DNA from: Fonsecaea monophora
Lineage: Eukaryota; Ascomycota; Eurotiomycetes; Chaetothyriales; Herpotrichiellaceae
Reading direction: 5' to 3'
Length of the DNA stretch: 64,000 nt
NCBI RefSeq assembly: GCF_001642475.1
Contig: NW_019174005.1
Span: 1-64,000, forward strand
In this document: positions 43,901 to 54,351 of the stretch, piece after piece
How the letters are laid out: each line of letters begins with the position of its first letter
Position numbering within the stretch: position 1 is the stretch's first letter
Notes under the pieces: model-generated
The model's input: the letters and a program-made list of their open reading frames with translations, nothing else
Told to the model about the DNA's origin: nothing
Database searches by the model: none
Made by a program: the position numbers and the translations under genes

Positions 43901-44936
43901 CCCCAAGGAGATGCACATAACATATGGCTGCCGACTGTACTTTTGCGCCAGTCTCATCTGCATGATACACTCTGCCTCCATGCGAGCGTCCACGTAGCGG
44001 TCTAGAAAAGCCGGTGTGTCGCTTATTGCTCCAGTAGATAATCTCGTGCTGCCTACTCGATGGGGCGTGTGAGCTAGCATGGTTTGGTTGGGCATCATAG
44101 AGGTAGGTCTACTTCGTTTTTCGAGGAAGTTTGGGAAAATAATTAAATTTTTGAAAATAAATATTTTATTTCCCCAACCACAAATTGTTACGAAGCACAA
44201 CTCAACTTCTTCCCACCAATAATACCAACACTAGAAAAAATGATTCTGACACATCATCTCGGGAAGATGACATGTCTACTCGTAGGTAAAAACTGCCGAA
44301 GCTGATAGTGCAGTATGCCTGGCTCTGCTGCGAAGCCAGGTAAATAAATCCAGCCATGCCCGCAACTCTTCCGCGAGCTCCTCGACTCGGCTGTTGAAAG
44401 CGTCAGTACACCGCCACTTTTCGCTGCCACGTTTCTCAAATACAGAAGAAGATGACGTCGCGCGTGCTTTGAGCCCTTTTCACCGGGAGCTGGCACCTCA
44501 CATACGATTCAAAACATTGGATTCGTCTTATATCCCACGCTTCGGCTTCGGCCTCGGCAGCGGCAGTGGTGGCGGTGGCAGATCCGTGACTTGTACTAGG
44601 TAGGACCTAGCCAGTGAAACGACCCCTGTTTGACATACGCAAAGAAAAAAACGAGTGGAACTGAGCAGTTTCGCAAGACCCTGACGGACGACTCGGAAGC
44701 ACTTCCCAAGAAACAGGGCCGGTTTCCTCGAGCTACTCGCAACTACAAATCTATCGATTCTACCACGGAGGTAAATAGCCTAATATGTCTCTGGGATATT
44801 TTCCCTGTTTTTCGTGGGTGGCAGAACAAACTGCCGGATTCAAGATCCCCAGAAGATCGAAAGGAGCTGACGGCTCATTCGTTTCCTCACGACCGACCCT
44901 TGCCTTGCATACGTTGATGTGGTCAGACCGATGTAT
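40928..44936. other. Gene-free stretch, 4 kb
   Basis: Upstream of the wall-protein gene a TATTAATGTCC element on the minus strand lies about 105 bases before its ATG (near 41030). The rest holds no frame with family or splice support; frames such as 41901-42281 and 44630-44917 have no coding character. A strongly AT-rich segment at 44130-44175 has loosely inverted ends (GTTTGGGAAAATAAT and ATTTTATTTCCCCAAC). Confidence 0.5.
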
Positions 44937-46993
44937 TTACCCCGTCTTCTCGTGAATCTCGTCCACATGGGTGACCTCGACACCGAACCCATGGTCCCCG
45001 CCTTTTCTGGAAGCGCCGATCTCGGTAATGTCCCCCACACCGATGGCATCGGTGGCCTTTTGTTTGATCTCCTCGACGGCGTCGGCGCCGTCAAACGTCC
45101 GGTTGATCTCCTCGAGGGTGGCACCGCGGGTCTCGATGAAGAAGAAATACACGGTGACGAGCTGGATGATCAGCCACCCCTCAAAAAAGAAGTAGAACTT
45201 CCAGCTGCCGGCGGCGATGCCGATGGGGATGATGTACTGAGACAGGGCCAGGCAGATGTTGGTGGCGAGGCCCTGCATGAAGAGGCCGTTGGCGCGGATC
45301 TTGAAGCTCAGGATCTCAAGAGGGTAGCCGATGTTGAGGGAGATCCTGGTGGGGCACAATAAGTCAGTGAAGGTCGAGGAAGAAATTGTCTCCGGGGGAA
45401 AAAATGGCAACCTACCAGGCAAAATTGTAGAAGAAATTGTGGAAGAAAATCATGGCGATGACACCCTTTCCGAATCCAACTTGCTTCGGATGCTGGAGCT
45501 GGGACGCCGTCAAGGCAATCCAGATGGCGAACGTGCAGCACATGCCGCTCGAGGCAATCAGGAAGAGCGGACGACGGCCGAACCGGTCGACCATGCACGC
45601 CCAGAACCAGGCTTCGAACATGTTGACCATCAGGATGAAGCCGTTGAGCATGTTCTGGTAGTTTGGGCTGTCGATTCCGATGTTTTGAAGGATGTTGTGC
45701 AGGTAATATGCCGTCAGGCTGGTGCCGGAAAATTGAGAGAAGACGCCGCAGCAGAGGCAGATGAAGACGCGGTAACGGTTGCCACCTGAAGGAGAGAAAG
45801 TTGGTTAGAGCAATGCGACGTCTTATTCCCTGGAACAGTTATTACTCACGGGTCCTAAACAACTCGGACCAGCGACCCTTTTGTTCGCCCTGGCTGATCG
45901 AAGCCTTCATCTCGGCATATTCAAAGCGGACGAGAGGATCGTCCCGATCGCCGTTGGCATGGTACTTTGCGAGGATGGCGAGAGCTTTGTCGTCCTTGCC
46001 CCGAGACATGAGCCAGCGGGGAGACTCTGGCAGCAAGATAACGAGGATCAGTTGGACGAATGAAGGCGCGGATTGGAGCAAGCTGGGAAGCCTCCATGAC
46101 CAGTTCGACTTGATGTAGAGAGTGCCAAAGGTGATCCCTGGAAACAGGGTCAGTATGGAATCTCCAAGGACGAAGCATATTCAACTCACAGCCTCCAAGG
46201 AATGCGCCAAAATAGTATTGAGTGCTGCAAGCTGGTCAGTCCATATGAACTCGACATTGCTGAGGAGAGGCGTACTTGTATAAGGCGCTGATCTTGCCTC
46301 GCTCGCAGGGGTGGGCAAGTTCGGTGATGAGCAACGGTGAAGCCAGACCAGAGAATCCAGATCCAAGACCAACTGACAGAGAAAGGAGTTAGTCGAGTTT
46401 GACCCTGATAGAGAGAGTGGCCGTCTTGGGGGGGAAGGCTCCTTACTCAGGAAACGAGCAGCAGTGAACATGTGGATGTTCACAGACAAACACTGAAGGA
46501 TACCGGCGACGACCACGATGAGGCAGCCGACGAAAATTGTCCATTTTCGCCCGCCATAATCGGCACTGTACGGTGCCAGGATCAAACCTATAGACAGTGT
46601 CAGTGTCCCCATGGATCGACCGTACTCGGCGAATGCACTTACTGACCACCCCTCCCACACTCTGTATAGCATTCAGCAGGCCCTGCGTCGAGCCGTGAGG
46701 ATGGTGGAAGTCTGGATTGATATCAACAATCTGCCACTAGGGATGATATTCACGATCGCGTACAGTTCTCATAGTAAGTAATGGATTGCACTCCATTCAT
46801 CAAGGAGCTGGATGGATGGTTGTTAGCCCAAGTAGCAGAAGACAACATCTATCTCATACCCATCGTATCCATTGGTCGCGGCTGAAAGAAGTGCGATCAA
46901 CAGGAGGCCGTAGAGCTTCCTCCGGCCGGGATCCCTGTACCATGGGGTGACGTTGGCCATAAGCCTGGACATTTCTTGTTGTGTCGTCGCCAT
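44937..46993 (-). CDS. MFS sugar transporter, nine exons
   Basis: Sugar:H+ symporter-type major facilitator protein, 527 residues. Exons on the minus strand: 46993-46860, 46807-46792, 46736-46643, 46587-46447, 46372-46276, 46224-46190, 46137-45850, 45785-45416 and 45345-44937. Every junction keeps phase and the sum is 1584 bases. Signatures are ATNGYDGSLMNG in helix 1, YSADYGGRK between helices 2 and 3, ITELAHPCERGKISALYN, the central PESPRWLMSRG, VDRFGRRPLF and the end motif IETRGATLEEINRTFDG. This is the fungal hexose/lactose-permease-like branch of the SP family. The second exon is only 16 bases, and reading through it instead hits a stop. A TATATA element lies about 130 bases upstream. 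Substrate unknown. Confidence 0.9.
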
Positions 46994-48498
46994 CTTGGGA
47001 CAGGTGTAGATACTTGTGGTCGTGATTCAATGTAACAACACGGCGAGCAGACACGGTCTGAGAGGAGGAGAACGCGACAGCAGACAAGGAGAAGCTGACC
47101 AGCCATGTCGAATATCCATAGAGGTATATATGCTTCGTCCCCGTATGTCTACTGCCAGAAGAACCGCATCTGCTCGACACCATACCGGTTAAATTGTTGT
47201 CGGTGTATTGCCTGTCTGTGCACACATGAAAGGGTGGTCTACCGCTTGACTTCGCAGAAACTATAGCCTGAACAAAAGCCACAATTGATAAGACCCCGCA
47301 GTTTGAGAATATCTTGGGGTCCCCGGGTAAAAACACATGGATCTGGGGGCGAACGCCAGCGTCCTTCCGTATTGGGAAATGCTGGGGACGCCCCGCTTTA
47401 ATACGGCAAATAGAGGTTCCACGATGGTGGGATTTGCGAGTCTGCGGTGGAGGCTTCGAGGCTTTTGTATACACCCATGGCCATACAAATATATAATCCA
47501 AGAGGTGCGTAAGAAGGCCAAGCCGGATCTTGTAAGCATTGCCAAAACTCATCCCGTTCAGGGAAATACGAGGCGAGAGCAACTGGTAGAGGAGGTGAGG
47601 AAGTATACATCAGCCACGGAACCTCTTTTTTCCGCGATTGCAAATCTCGTTAACCCAGGACGAGCAGCCAGCAGCGACGATATTATCCGAAGCATCGACA
47701 TGCCTCATCCCCCGCCAACCGGCCAACCGGCCAACCGGCTCATTGAGTTGTGGCGCGCTCTAGAATATCCAAGCATTCTACGCGAGAGGGGGATTCATCC
47801 CTGGCCATATACCAGGGTTACATTCTGCATGGCGGTCTAAGATGCGGATGTCCTCCTAGCCAACCATCGATACTTATTTGCTTGCTTTTCATTATCAATG
47901 CTGAGCAAGGGTGTCTTAGCGCGTATCAAGTGCATCACAAATAAACTGGAGAGGCCTGGAAACGCTGACCCGGACATTTCTACGAGAGTGAAAGTATCAA
48001 GTTGACAATAACTTCGCGGTAACACTAGATTGTTCTCGGCCGTAGAGTTGATTACCCTCGATGATTATTGAGTGTGTCCGGGTTGAGATTGCTTGTCTGC
48101 ATGTTCACAGACCCCGGCTGCACTTCTGACCGTTGAAGACTTCGAAGAGTCAAAAACATTATGAGACGCGCCGGGATTGACCTCTTGAAAGCACGCATTA
48201 GGGCGGCATCATATTATTCCTGATTAGGGTTCGGACCTACTCCGTCTCGCATGACTCGACAATCGCAGGGCTAGCCAGGAACTAAGTATTTGTAGGGCGG
48301 CAAGTGTGCGTCATACTTTGATTTTCTGTGCGCCTCTTCCCGCACCCACCCACTCACCCACCCACGGTACCCAGCGTCCAGGATTGCACTGCGCTCTGGT
48401 AAATGTTCGCAAGCATAGGGTAAGGAACTCAAGGGACTGAGTCGCAGTCTTACTTGCTCTTTCGTGTCCAACCTCTTCTCCAGCAGGCTAGGGCGAGA
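46994..48498. other. Divergent intergenic region
   Basis: Head-to-head spacer between the sugar transporter and EFL1. A frame at 47337-47840 (+) has a repeated IHPWPY word but no other support, so I do not call it. CACCCACCCACTCACCCACCCACGG near 48345-48365 lies in the EFL1 upstream region. Confidence 0.5.
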
Positions 48499-51400
48499 AT
48501 GCCCCCGATCCCACCCTCGCGCCTGGTCGCGCTTCAATCCAACTCTCAAAATATCCGCAACATCTGTATCCTCGCACACGTCGATCATGGCAAGACGTCT
48601 CTCACAGACTCGCTTATTGCGACCAATGGGATTATCTCCCCGAAGATGGCGGGCAAGGTGCGGTATTTGGACTCACGGCCGGACGAGCAAATACGTGGAA
48701 TTACCATGGAGAGCAGCGCCATCAGTCTGTACTTTAGTATGATGCGCAGGCAAAAGGAAGGTGAAGAGGCAAAGAAGGAGGAATACCTGATAAACCTGAT
48801 AGACAGCCCTGGTCACATCGACTTTTCGTCGGAGGTCAGTACGGCCTCACGACTATGCGATGCCGCAGTGGTCCTGGTGGATGCCGTCGAAGGCGTGTGC
48901 TCGCAGACCGTTACTGTGCTTCGACAGGTATGGCTCGAGAAACTGAAGCCCTTACTCGTCATCAACAAAATTGACAGGCTCGTGACCGAACTGAAAATGA
49001 CCCCCGCCGAGGCATACTCCCACCTGGAAAGAGTCCTAGAAGGCGTAAATGCCGTCATCGGAGGCTTCTTCCAGGGCGAGCGCATGGAAGAGCATCTGAT
49101 GTGGAGAGAAAAGCTCGACCAGGAAAGGGCGGCTAAAGAACAGCAGAAGCAGGATGCCATGAGCGAGGCCGCGTCCGAGGCGGACCTGGACCAACAGTTT
49201 GAGGAGCGCGATGACGAGGACCTCTATTTCGCTCCGGAGAAGAACAATGTCATCTTCGCGAGTGCCATAGATGGTTGGGCATTTACGGTCCGTCAATTTG
49301 CGGGCATATACGAAAAGAAGCTAGGTATCAAAAGATCCCTTCTGGAAAAGTTCCTCTGGGGTGACTTCTATCTGGACCCCAAGACCAAAAAGGTACTTGG
49401 TTCGAAACATCTGAAAGGAAGAAATTTGAAACCAATCTTCGTGCAACTTGTTTTGGAACCTATCTGGCAAGCCTACGACGCCACGGTTGGTATAAATGGC
49501 TCTCGGGGCGATCCAGCATTGCTGGAGAAGATAACAAAGTCTCTCTCGATCAGTTTACCTGCCCACATTACGAGGTCGAGGGATTCCAAAGCCATCTTAC
49601 AAGCCGTCTTCGCCTCATGGCTACCACTCTCAACAGCACTCCTCGTCTCGGTTATCGAATACTTACCAAGCCCGCCCAGTGCCCAAGCAAGTCGATTGCC
49701 CGAAATGATTGAGGATTTGGTCAGTGCAAAGAGCATTGACCAGTCTCTGAAAGACTCTATGATCAACTTTGACACTTCTAGCTCTGCACCACTGGTGGCA
49801 TACGTGAGTAAGATGGTTGCTGTCCCCGAGAGTGAACTCCCCTCCAAGAGACGAAAACTGGGCACCACCTTGACAGCCGACGAAGCCAGGGAGCTCGCCC
49901 GTAAGAAGCGCGCTGAAATTGCCAAAGCACAGGCCGAGGCAGAAGGAGCAACTGGTGTGGACAGTATAACGAATGGAGTCAGTACCGTTAGGATTGGCGA
50001 GGAGAATGATGAGGGTACGACACCAGAGCAACCGGAAGATCCAGAGCATTTGATCGGGTTTGCCAGGCTTTATTCAGGGTCGCTCTCTGTGGGAGACGAA
50101 GTCTACGTCCTACCACCCAAATTCAACCCAGCCTTTCCTCATGCCTCACCAGAGCCGAAGAAGGTGCCTATCACAGCTCTCTATCTTCTCATGGGCCGGG
50201 CTTTAGAGCCGTTGGATAGAGTACCTGCCGGAGTTGTCTTTGGGATTGAGGGGCTCGAGGGACACATCCTCAAGACTGGCACATTGTGCTCGCAACTTGA
50301 AGGAGCTATCAATCTGGCTGGTGTTTCGACGCTCAGTCAGCCTATCGTCAGAGTCGCTCTGGAACCCACGAATCCAATGGATCTGAACAAGATGATCAAG
50401 GGACTCAAATTGCTTGAACAAAGTGATCCTTGTGCTGTGTATGAGCAGATGGAAAGTGGAGAGCATGTCATCCTAACAGCCGGAGAGCTGCATCTCGAGC
50501 GGTGTCTCAAAGACTTGCGGGAGCGATTTGCCAAGTGTGACATTCAGCCTGGCGAACCCATCGTACCATACCGCGAAACGATCGTCAAGGCGGAAGAAAT
50601 GGAACCCCCGAAGAACAAAGACCTCCCTAGAGGGACGGCGATCGCGGTGACTGCATCAAAGACTGTTTCGGTCAGATTGAGGGTTCGACCTCTGCCATCA
50701 AATGTGACCGAGTTCCTGATCAATAACGGCGCATCGATCAGGAGACTCTACGCCGAGAAGCAAGCACAGGAGGAACAGACTACAAAGGATCCTTCGAATG
50801 TTGACAGAGAGGAAATAGTCGACCTAGGAAACGACGCTGGGGGGCGGGAAAGGAGCCATCTCTCACTTGAAGAGTTTCGAAATCAACTTCAAGCTGCATT
50901 CGACGAGGTGACAGAGGATAGAGATGTCTGGGCCAAGGTTGTACCCAGGATATGTGGCTTTGGTCCTCGACGAGTCGGGCCTAATCTGTTCATCGACGCG
51001 ACAGGACAACAAACCTGTAAGCGGTTCTTGTTTGAACAGCACGAAATTGCAGAGAGGGAAGAAGATACAAACGGCAACAGTGCCGATGGCGTGGAAACCT
51101 CGTCATCGTCGAAGCAAGATTTCTCGGATACTATTGCATACGCGTTTCAACTAGCCACCTCGCAAGGCCCGCTGTGTCGCGAACCGATGCAAGGCGTTGC
51201 CGTCTTCCTCGAAGAGATCAGCCAACAGCAACAGCAGCCACCCGCATCAAGCACCAGCACCGATCCTGATGCAGATGGTGACCCTGCATCAACGGCGGGT
51301 GTCGAGTCCGGCCGCTTGACGGGCGAACTCATCACGTCGGTACGCGAAACCATCCGCTCGGCGTTCCTGGACTGGTCCCCACGCATCATGCTGGCCATGT

Positions 51401-51816
51401 ACAGCTGCACGATCCAGGCGACCCCGGAGGTGCTGGGCCGGGTGTACTCGGTGCTCACACGGCGGCGAGGTTCGATCCTGTCCGAGGCTCTGTTAGAGGG
51501 CACGCCCTACTTTACCATCAGCGCCTCGCTACCAGTCGCCGAGTCATTTGGGTTCAGCGAGGAGATCCGCAAGCGGACGTCAGGCCTCGCGCAACCGATG
51601 CTGCAGTTCGTCGGCTTCGAGGTCGTCGACGACGTCGACCCCTTCTGGGTGCCCCGCAGCGAGGAGGAGCTGGAGGACCTGGGCGTGCACGGCGAGCGGG
51701 AGAACGTAGCGAAACGCTATGTGGACGGCGTGCGCAGGCGTAAGGGCCTCCTGGTTAGAGGTACCAGGGGTGTTGGGAGGGACGCCGAGAAGCAGAAGAC
51801 GTTGAAGACGAATTGA
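48499..51816 (+). CDS. EFL1: Ribosome assembly GTPase EFL1/RIA1
   Basis: EF-2-like cytosolic GTPase that, with Sdo1/SBDS, evicts the anti-association factor Tif6/eIF6 from late 60S subunits. The intronless gene encodes 1105 residues, the usual length for the family. I chose ATG 48499 (MPPIPPSR), the first ATG in the frame. The G motifs are intact: AHVDHGKT (26-33), RGITMESSAIS (switch I region), DSPGH (102-106) and NKID (156-159). The EFL1-specific insertion follows, then domain II (GFARLYSGSLSVGDEVYVLPP), domain III (AGELHLERCLKDLRERFA) and domain IV/V with RLTGELITSVRETIRSAF and a C-terminal SFGFSEEIRKRTSGLAQP, which matches EF-2-type domain V. The acidic, Lys/Gln-rich stretch at about 215-245 is part of the insertion. 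Confidence 0.95.
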   Translation: MPPIPPSRLVALQSNSQNIRNICILAHVDHGKTSLTDSLIATNGIISPKMAGKVRYLDSRPDEQIRGITMESSAISLYFSMMRRQKEGEEAKKEEYLINLIDSPGHIDFSSEVSTASRLCDAAVVLVDAVEGVCSQTVTVLRQVWLEKLKPLLVINKIDRLVTELKMTPAEAYSHLERVLEGVNAVIGGFFQGERMEEHLMWREKLDQERAAKEQQKQDAMSEAASEADLDQQFEERDDEDLYFAPEKNNVIFASAIDGWAFTVRQFAGIYEKKLGIKRSLLEKFLWGDFYLDPKTKKVLGSKHLKGRNLKPIFVQLVLEPIWQAYDATVGINGSRGDPALLEKITKSLSISLPAHITRSRDSKAILQAVFASWLPLSTALLVSVIEYLPSPPSAQASRLPEMIEDLVSAKSIDQSLKDSMINFDTSSSAPLVAYVSKMVAVPESELPSKRRKLGTTLTADEARELARKKRAEIAKAQAEAEGATGVDSITNGVSTVRIGEENDEGTTPEQPEDPEHLIGFARLYSGSLSVGDEVYVLPPKFNPAFPHASPEPKKVPITALYLLMGRALEPLDRVPAGVVFGIEGLEGHILKTGTLCSQLEGAINLAGVSTLSQPIVRVALEPTNPMDLNKMIKGLKLLEQSDPCAVYEQMESGEHVILTAGELHLERCLKDLRERFAKCDIQPGEPIVPYRETIVKAEEMEPPKNKDLPRGTAIAVTASKTVSVRLRVRPLPSNVTEFLINNGASIRRLYAEKQAQEEQTTKDPSNVDREEIVDLGNDAGGRERSHLSLEEFRNQLQAAFDEVTEDRDVWAKVVPRICGFGPRRVGPNLFIDATGQQTCKRFLFEQHEIAEREEDTNGNSADGVETSSSSKQDFSDTIAYAFQLATSQGPLCREPMQGVAVFLEEISQQQQQPPASSTSTDPDADGDPASTAGVESGRLTGELITSVRETIRSAFLDWSPRIMLAMYSCTIQATPEVLGRVYSVLTRRRGSILSEALLEGTPYFTISASLPVAESFGFSEEIRKRTSGLAQPMLQFVGFEVVDDVDPFWVPRSEEELEDLGVHGERENVAKRYVDGVRRRKGLLVRGTRGVGRDAEKQKTLKTN

Positions 51817-52588
51817 ATTGATTCGATTCGTTGTTCACATATCTTGGTGCTGGAGTGCCTCCTGAGGAACGGCTCGCATTTTAGAAAATCTAGAACCACC
51901 GCCATCGTAACCGAAAGGTAGAAGAAGAGGTCATGAATGATCTCGAGATATATAAAGAGCAATCAATCTATAACGACGCAATCCTTTCAAAGGGGCTTGA
52001 TTGGTTTTTGTGTGCTTTAGACAGGTATTTTTCCAGAGTCGCGCCTGGTCGCGAGACGCGTTTCACGGCTTGCCGCTCAGCCTTGCGACTTGCCAGCCAT
52101 CCAACTAACCGGCCTCGACAGCCTCCGCAGTAACATCAACAATAACAACAACGACGACGACAATAATTAGCAGCTACACAACCACGCATCCTGCATCGAC
52201 ATCTCAACCCTTGATCAACGTGTTCAATGGTCTCGCGCAGCATGCCCTACGCGTCTTTCGACGAATAGTCTATATCTTAGCACTCGAAGCACTCGGTGAG
52301 CCAGTGTGCCGGGTGTAACTTAGCCATCATGCCATCTCCTCCCTTGCGCTGATCCCACCCACGCGCCGTTCTCGGTATAGATACCCGGAGAAGATTCTTT
52401 CTTTTCGCGCGACACGTACTAAAATCTATCATATCACACCATTCTTCGCTTGCTGGGGGCCGGGCAAGTCAAAGCAAGACAAGACAAGGTAAGGCAGTGC
52501 AAAGCAGAACAAAGGAAAAAAACCAGACAGAAAACCCCAAAAACACCCGACATTTCTCTTTATTTCTACCTCACACGACACCGGTCGC
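51817..52588. other. Tail-to-tail spacer
   Basis: Between the ends of EFL1 and the MetE-like gene. It contains AACAACAACGACGACGACAATAAT (52138-52165) and AAGCAAGACAAGACAAGG-like simple sequence at 52470-52500. No gene is supported. Confidence 0.5.
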
Positions 52589-53686
52589 CTACTCCGTCGG
52601 AGTCGGAGTCAACTCCTTCAGAATGCTCAGGACTGACTGTACACCATCCTCGGACGTCCTGGCCAGGCCACACACGGGGGCGACGCCAAACTCGCGCAGG
52701 TGGTGCTTCGCCGCTGCGACGCGCTGCTTCGCGCCGTCGAGATCGTCCGGGTACACGAGGCCGAGGTAGACGGCGAGGTTCTTGTCGTGGAGCGCGGCGA
52801 GCGGCGCGTAAGGAGCCGGGTCCGTCCACTCGGCCAGACAGCCAAAGTGGATCCACTGGATTTGTCTCGTGGTCTTGTCGACGATGCGGTTCGCCAGCTT
52901 GACCATGACAGACATGTCGCGCGGCGCCAGGACGGGCTTGTTGTTGATGTTGCCCATGCAGATGTGCAAGCCGGCGAAGGCTGCGGCGGGGACCTTCGCC
53001 ATCAGGCCCGCGTACTGGGCGGAGTAGCGCTCCATGGCGTCCTCGTTCGGAGGTGGGTGGAAATCCTCCCTCAGGGAGGCGAGGTACGACGACGACGGGT
53101 CCTGCTGGGCCTCGTTCTTGATGTAGTCGCTCGCAATGTCGAACTGGACGGCGAGATCCCCCGGCGGGATGGCCGCGACGATGGCCTCGGTCTCGCGCAA
53201 CATGGCCTGGTACGCGAGATCCTCGACCAGGTACTGGAACGCGGGCTTGACGAAGATGGCGAAGCTCGACACCCCCGGCAAACACACCTGGAAGCGCACA
53301 CCCGCCTCCACCGCCCCTTCGTCCCTCAACTTACAAAACACCGTGTACGACGCGACCGCGTCCTCGGCGTACCCGAGCTCCCACGAAGCCTGCTCAATCG
53401 CGGCACGGAGCCGCGCGACCTCCTCCCCCGCCATCTCTTCCACCGGGACCGGGTCGTAATTCTCATCGTACTCGCGCCAGATCTGCCCGAGGGCCGGGTT
53501 CTCCGTCGCCTTCTTCTGGACGAGCCCGATGGTGAAGTTCCACCGCCATCCCGGTTCGCCGTCGGGGATGGACCCGAGACGTCCCTTCAGAGCGGTGGCG
53601 CACTTGCACAATGCCGTCGTGGCGTCCGGGGCTGGGAAACTGCCCACAAGGTGGACGGGCGCGGGTCGGTATGTTGATGCTGACAT
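52589..53686 (-). CDS. UROD/MetE-like methyltransferase-fold protein
   Basis: Protein of 365 residues with the TIM-barrel fold of cobalamin-independent methionine synthase (C-terminal domain type); intronless, ATG 53686 (MSASTYRP). Signature pieces are VHLVGSFPAPDATTA at the start, GSIPDGEPGWRWN, LAVQFDIASDY, LHICMGN (His241 and Cys243, at the place of the MetE zinc ligands H-x-C) and VCGLART (Cys339, matching the third zinc Cys). The N-terminal half of full MetE is missing, as is normal for this fungal family, so it is probably not the housekeeping methionine synthase. It may methylate or demethylate another thiol or small molecule. Strongly G+C-rich codons. Located 0.7 kb from the FAD monooxygenase on the same strand. 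Confidence 0.82.
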   Translation of the reverse strand: MSASTYRPAPVHLVGSFPAPDATTALCKCATALKGRLGSIPDGEPGWRWNFTIGLVQKKATENPALGQIWREYDENYDPVPVEEMAGEEVARLRAAIEQASWELGYAEDAVASYTVFCKLRDEGAVEAGVRFQVCLPGVSSFAIFVKPAFQYLVEDLAYQAMLRETEAIVAAIPPGDLAVQFDIASDYIKNEAQQDPSSSYLASLREDFHPPPNEDAMERYSAQYAGLMAKVPAAAFAGLHICMGNINNKPVLAPRDMSVMVKLANRIVDKTTRQIQWIHFGCLAEWTDPAPYAPLAALHDKNLAVYLGLVYPDDLDGAKQRVAAAKHHLREFGVAPVCGLARTSEDGVQSVLSILKELTPTPTE

Positions 53687-54351
53687 TTTGCGTGAGGACT
53701 CGGTGTGTGTCTGGGAAACAGGAGGAGGTACTCCTTCAGTGCTTCCAGGCCGTGTGGTGTGTGTGTGTGGACCAAGGTAAGTCACTGATCAGGCATAATT
53801 TGACGAGCAAAGGGTAATCAATTCATGGAACTCTAGACCGACGATTGTGTAATCAGCCAGCCAGCCAGCCAGTCAGTCTGTTGAAAACGATATAACATGC
53901 AGAAAAATAAAGGTCCATTTGAGGGATAGAAATCCACGACCCTCTAGGGGGGTGTGGCCATTAGCATACGCGAGTTCGGCGTTGTCCACTATTTGCGGTG
54001 TGCTGGCACCTACTCCAGTCCTGGAGAAGAGAAGAGCGGGTACATGCATACATACTTAGGAATATAGTACACGTCAAAGTCGAAGCCATGTGGTGCAGGG
54101 TTCTGCATCCATTATTGGGCAGCTTGGCTGTCAGCTGGGCTGGAAAAAGGATGGTGGTGGCCCCATTGAAAGGATTGAAATACCCATGGACTCCCTAGTA
54201 AAGAAGGTCTTCGCTAGGTGCAGGATGCAGTTCTCGTCTAGGTGTGCACATCTCTACGCCGAATCTCAATGATGGTCATTATCTAGTAATCCGGTCATCA
54301 CATCGTCACTCCTTACAAGGACTAAAGAACAACGCCGTCCCATCGATGGCT
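53687..54351. other. Intergenic, same-strand neighbours
   Basis: Upstream of the MetE-like gene and downstream of the monooxygenase. It contains a CAGC tetranucleotide run (CAGCCAGCCAGCCAGTCAGTC at 53857-53877) and CACACACACGG near 53755. No gene. Confidence 0.5.

Noticed and set aside
47337..47840. Frame of 167 residues with two IHPWPY words
   Set aside because: Overlaps frames on the other strand, has no family signal and lies within a divergent promoter region. It may be real but evidence is too thin.
52700..53677. Plus-strand frame of 325 residues rich in Arg and Val
   Set aside because: Antisense shadow of the G+C-rich MetE-like gene; high G+C removes stop codons on both strands.
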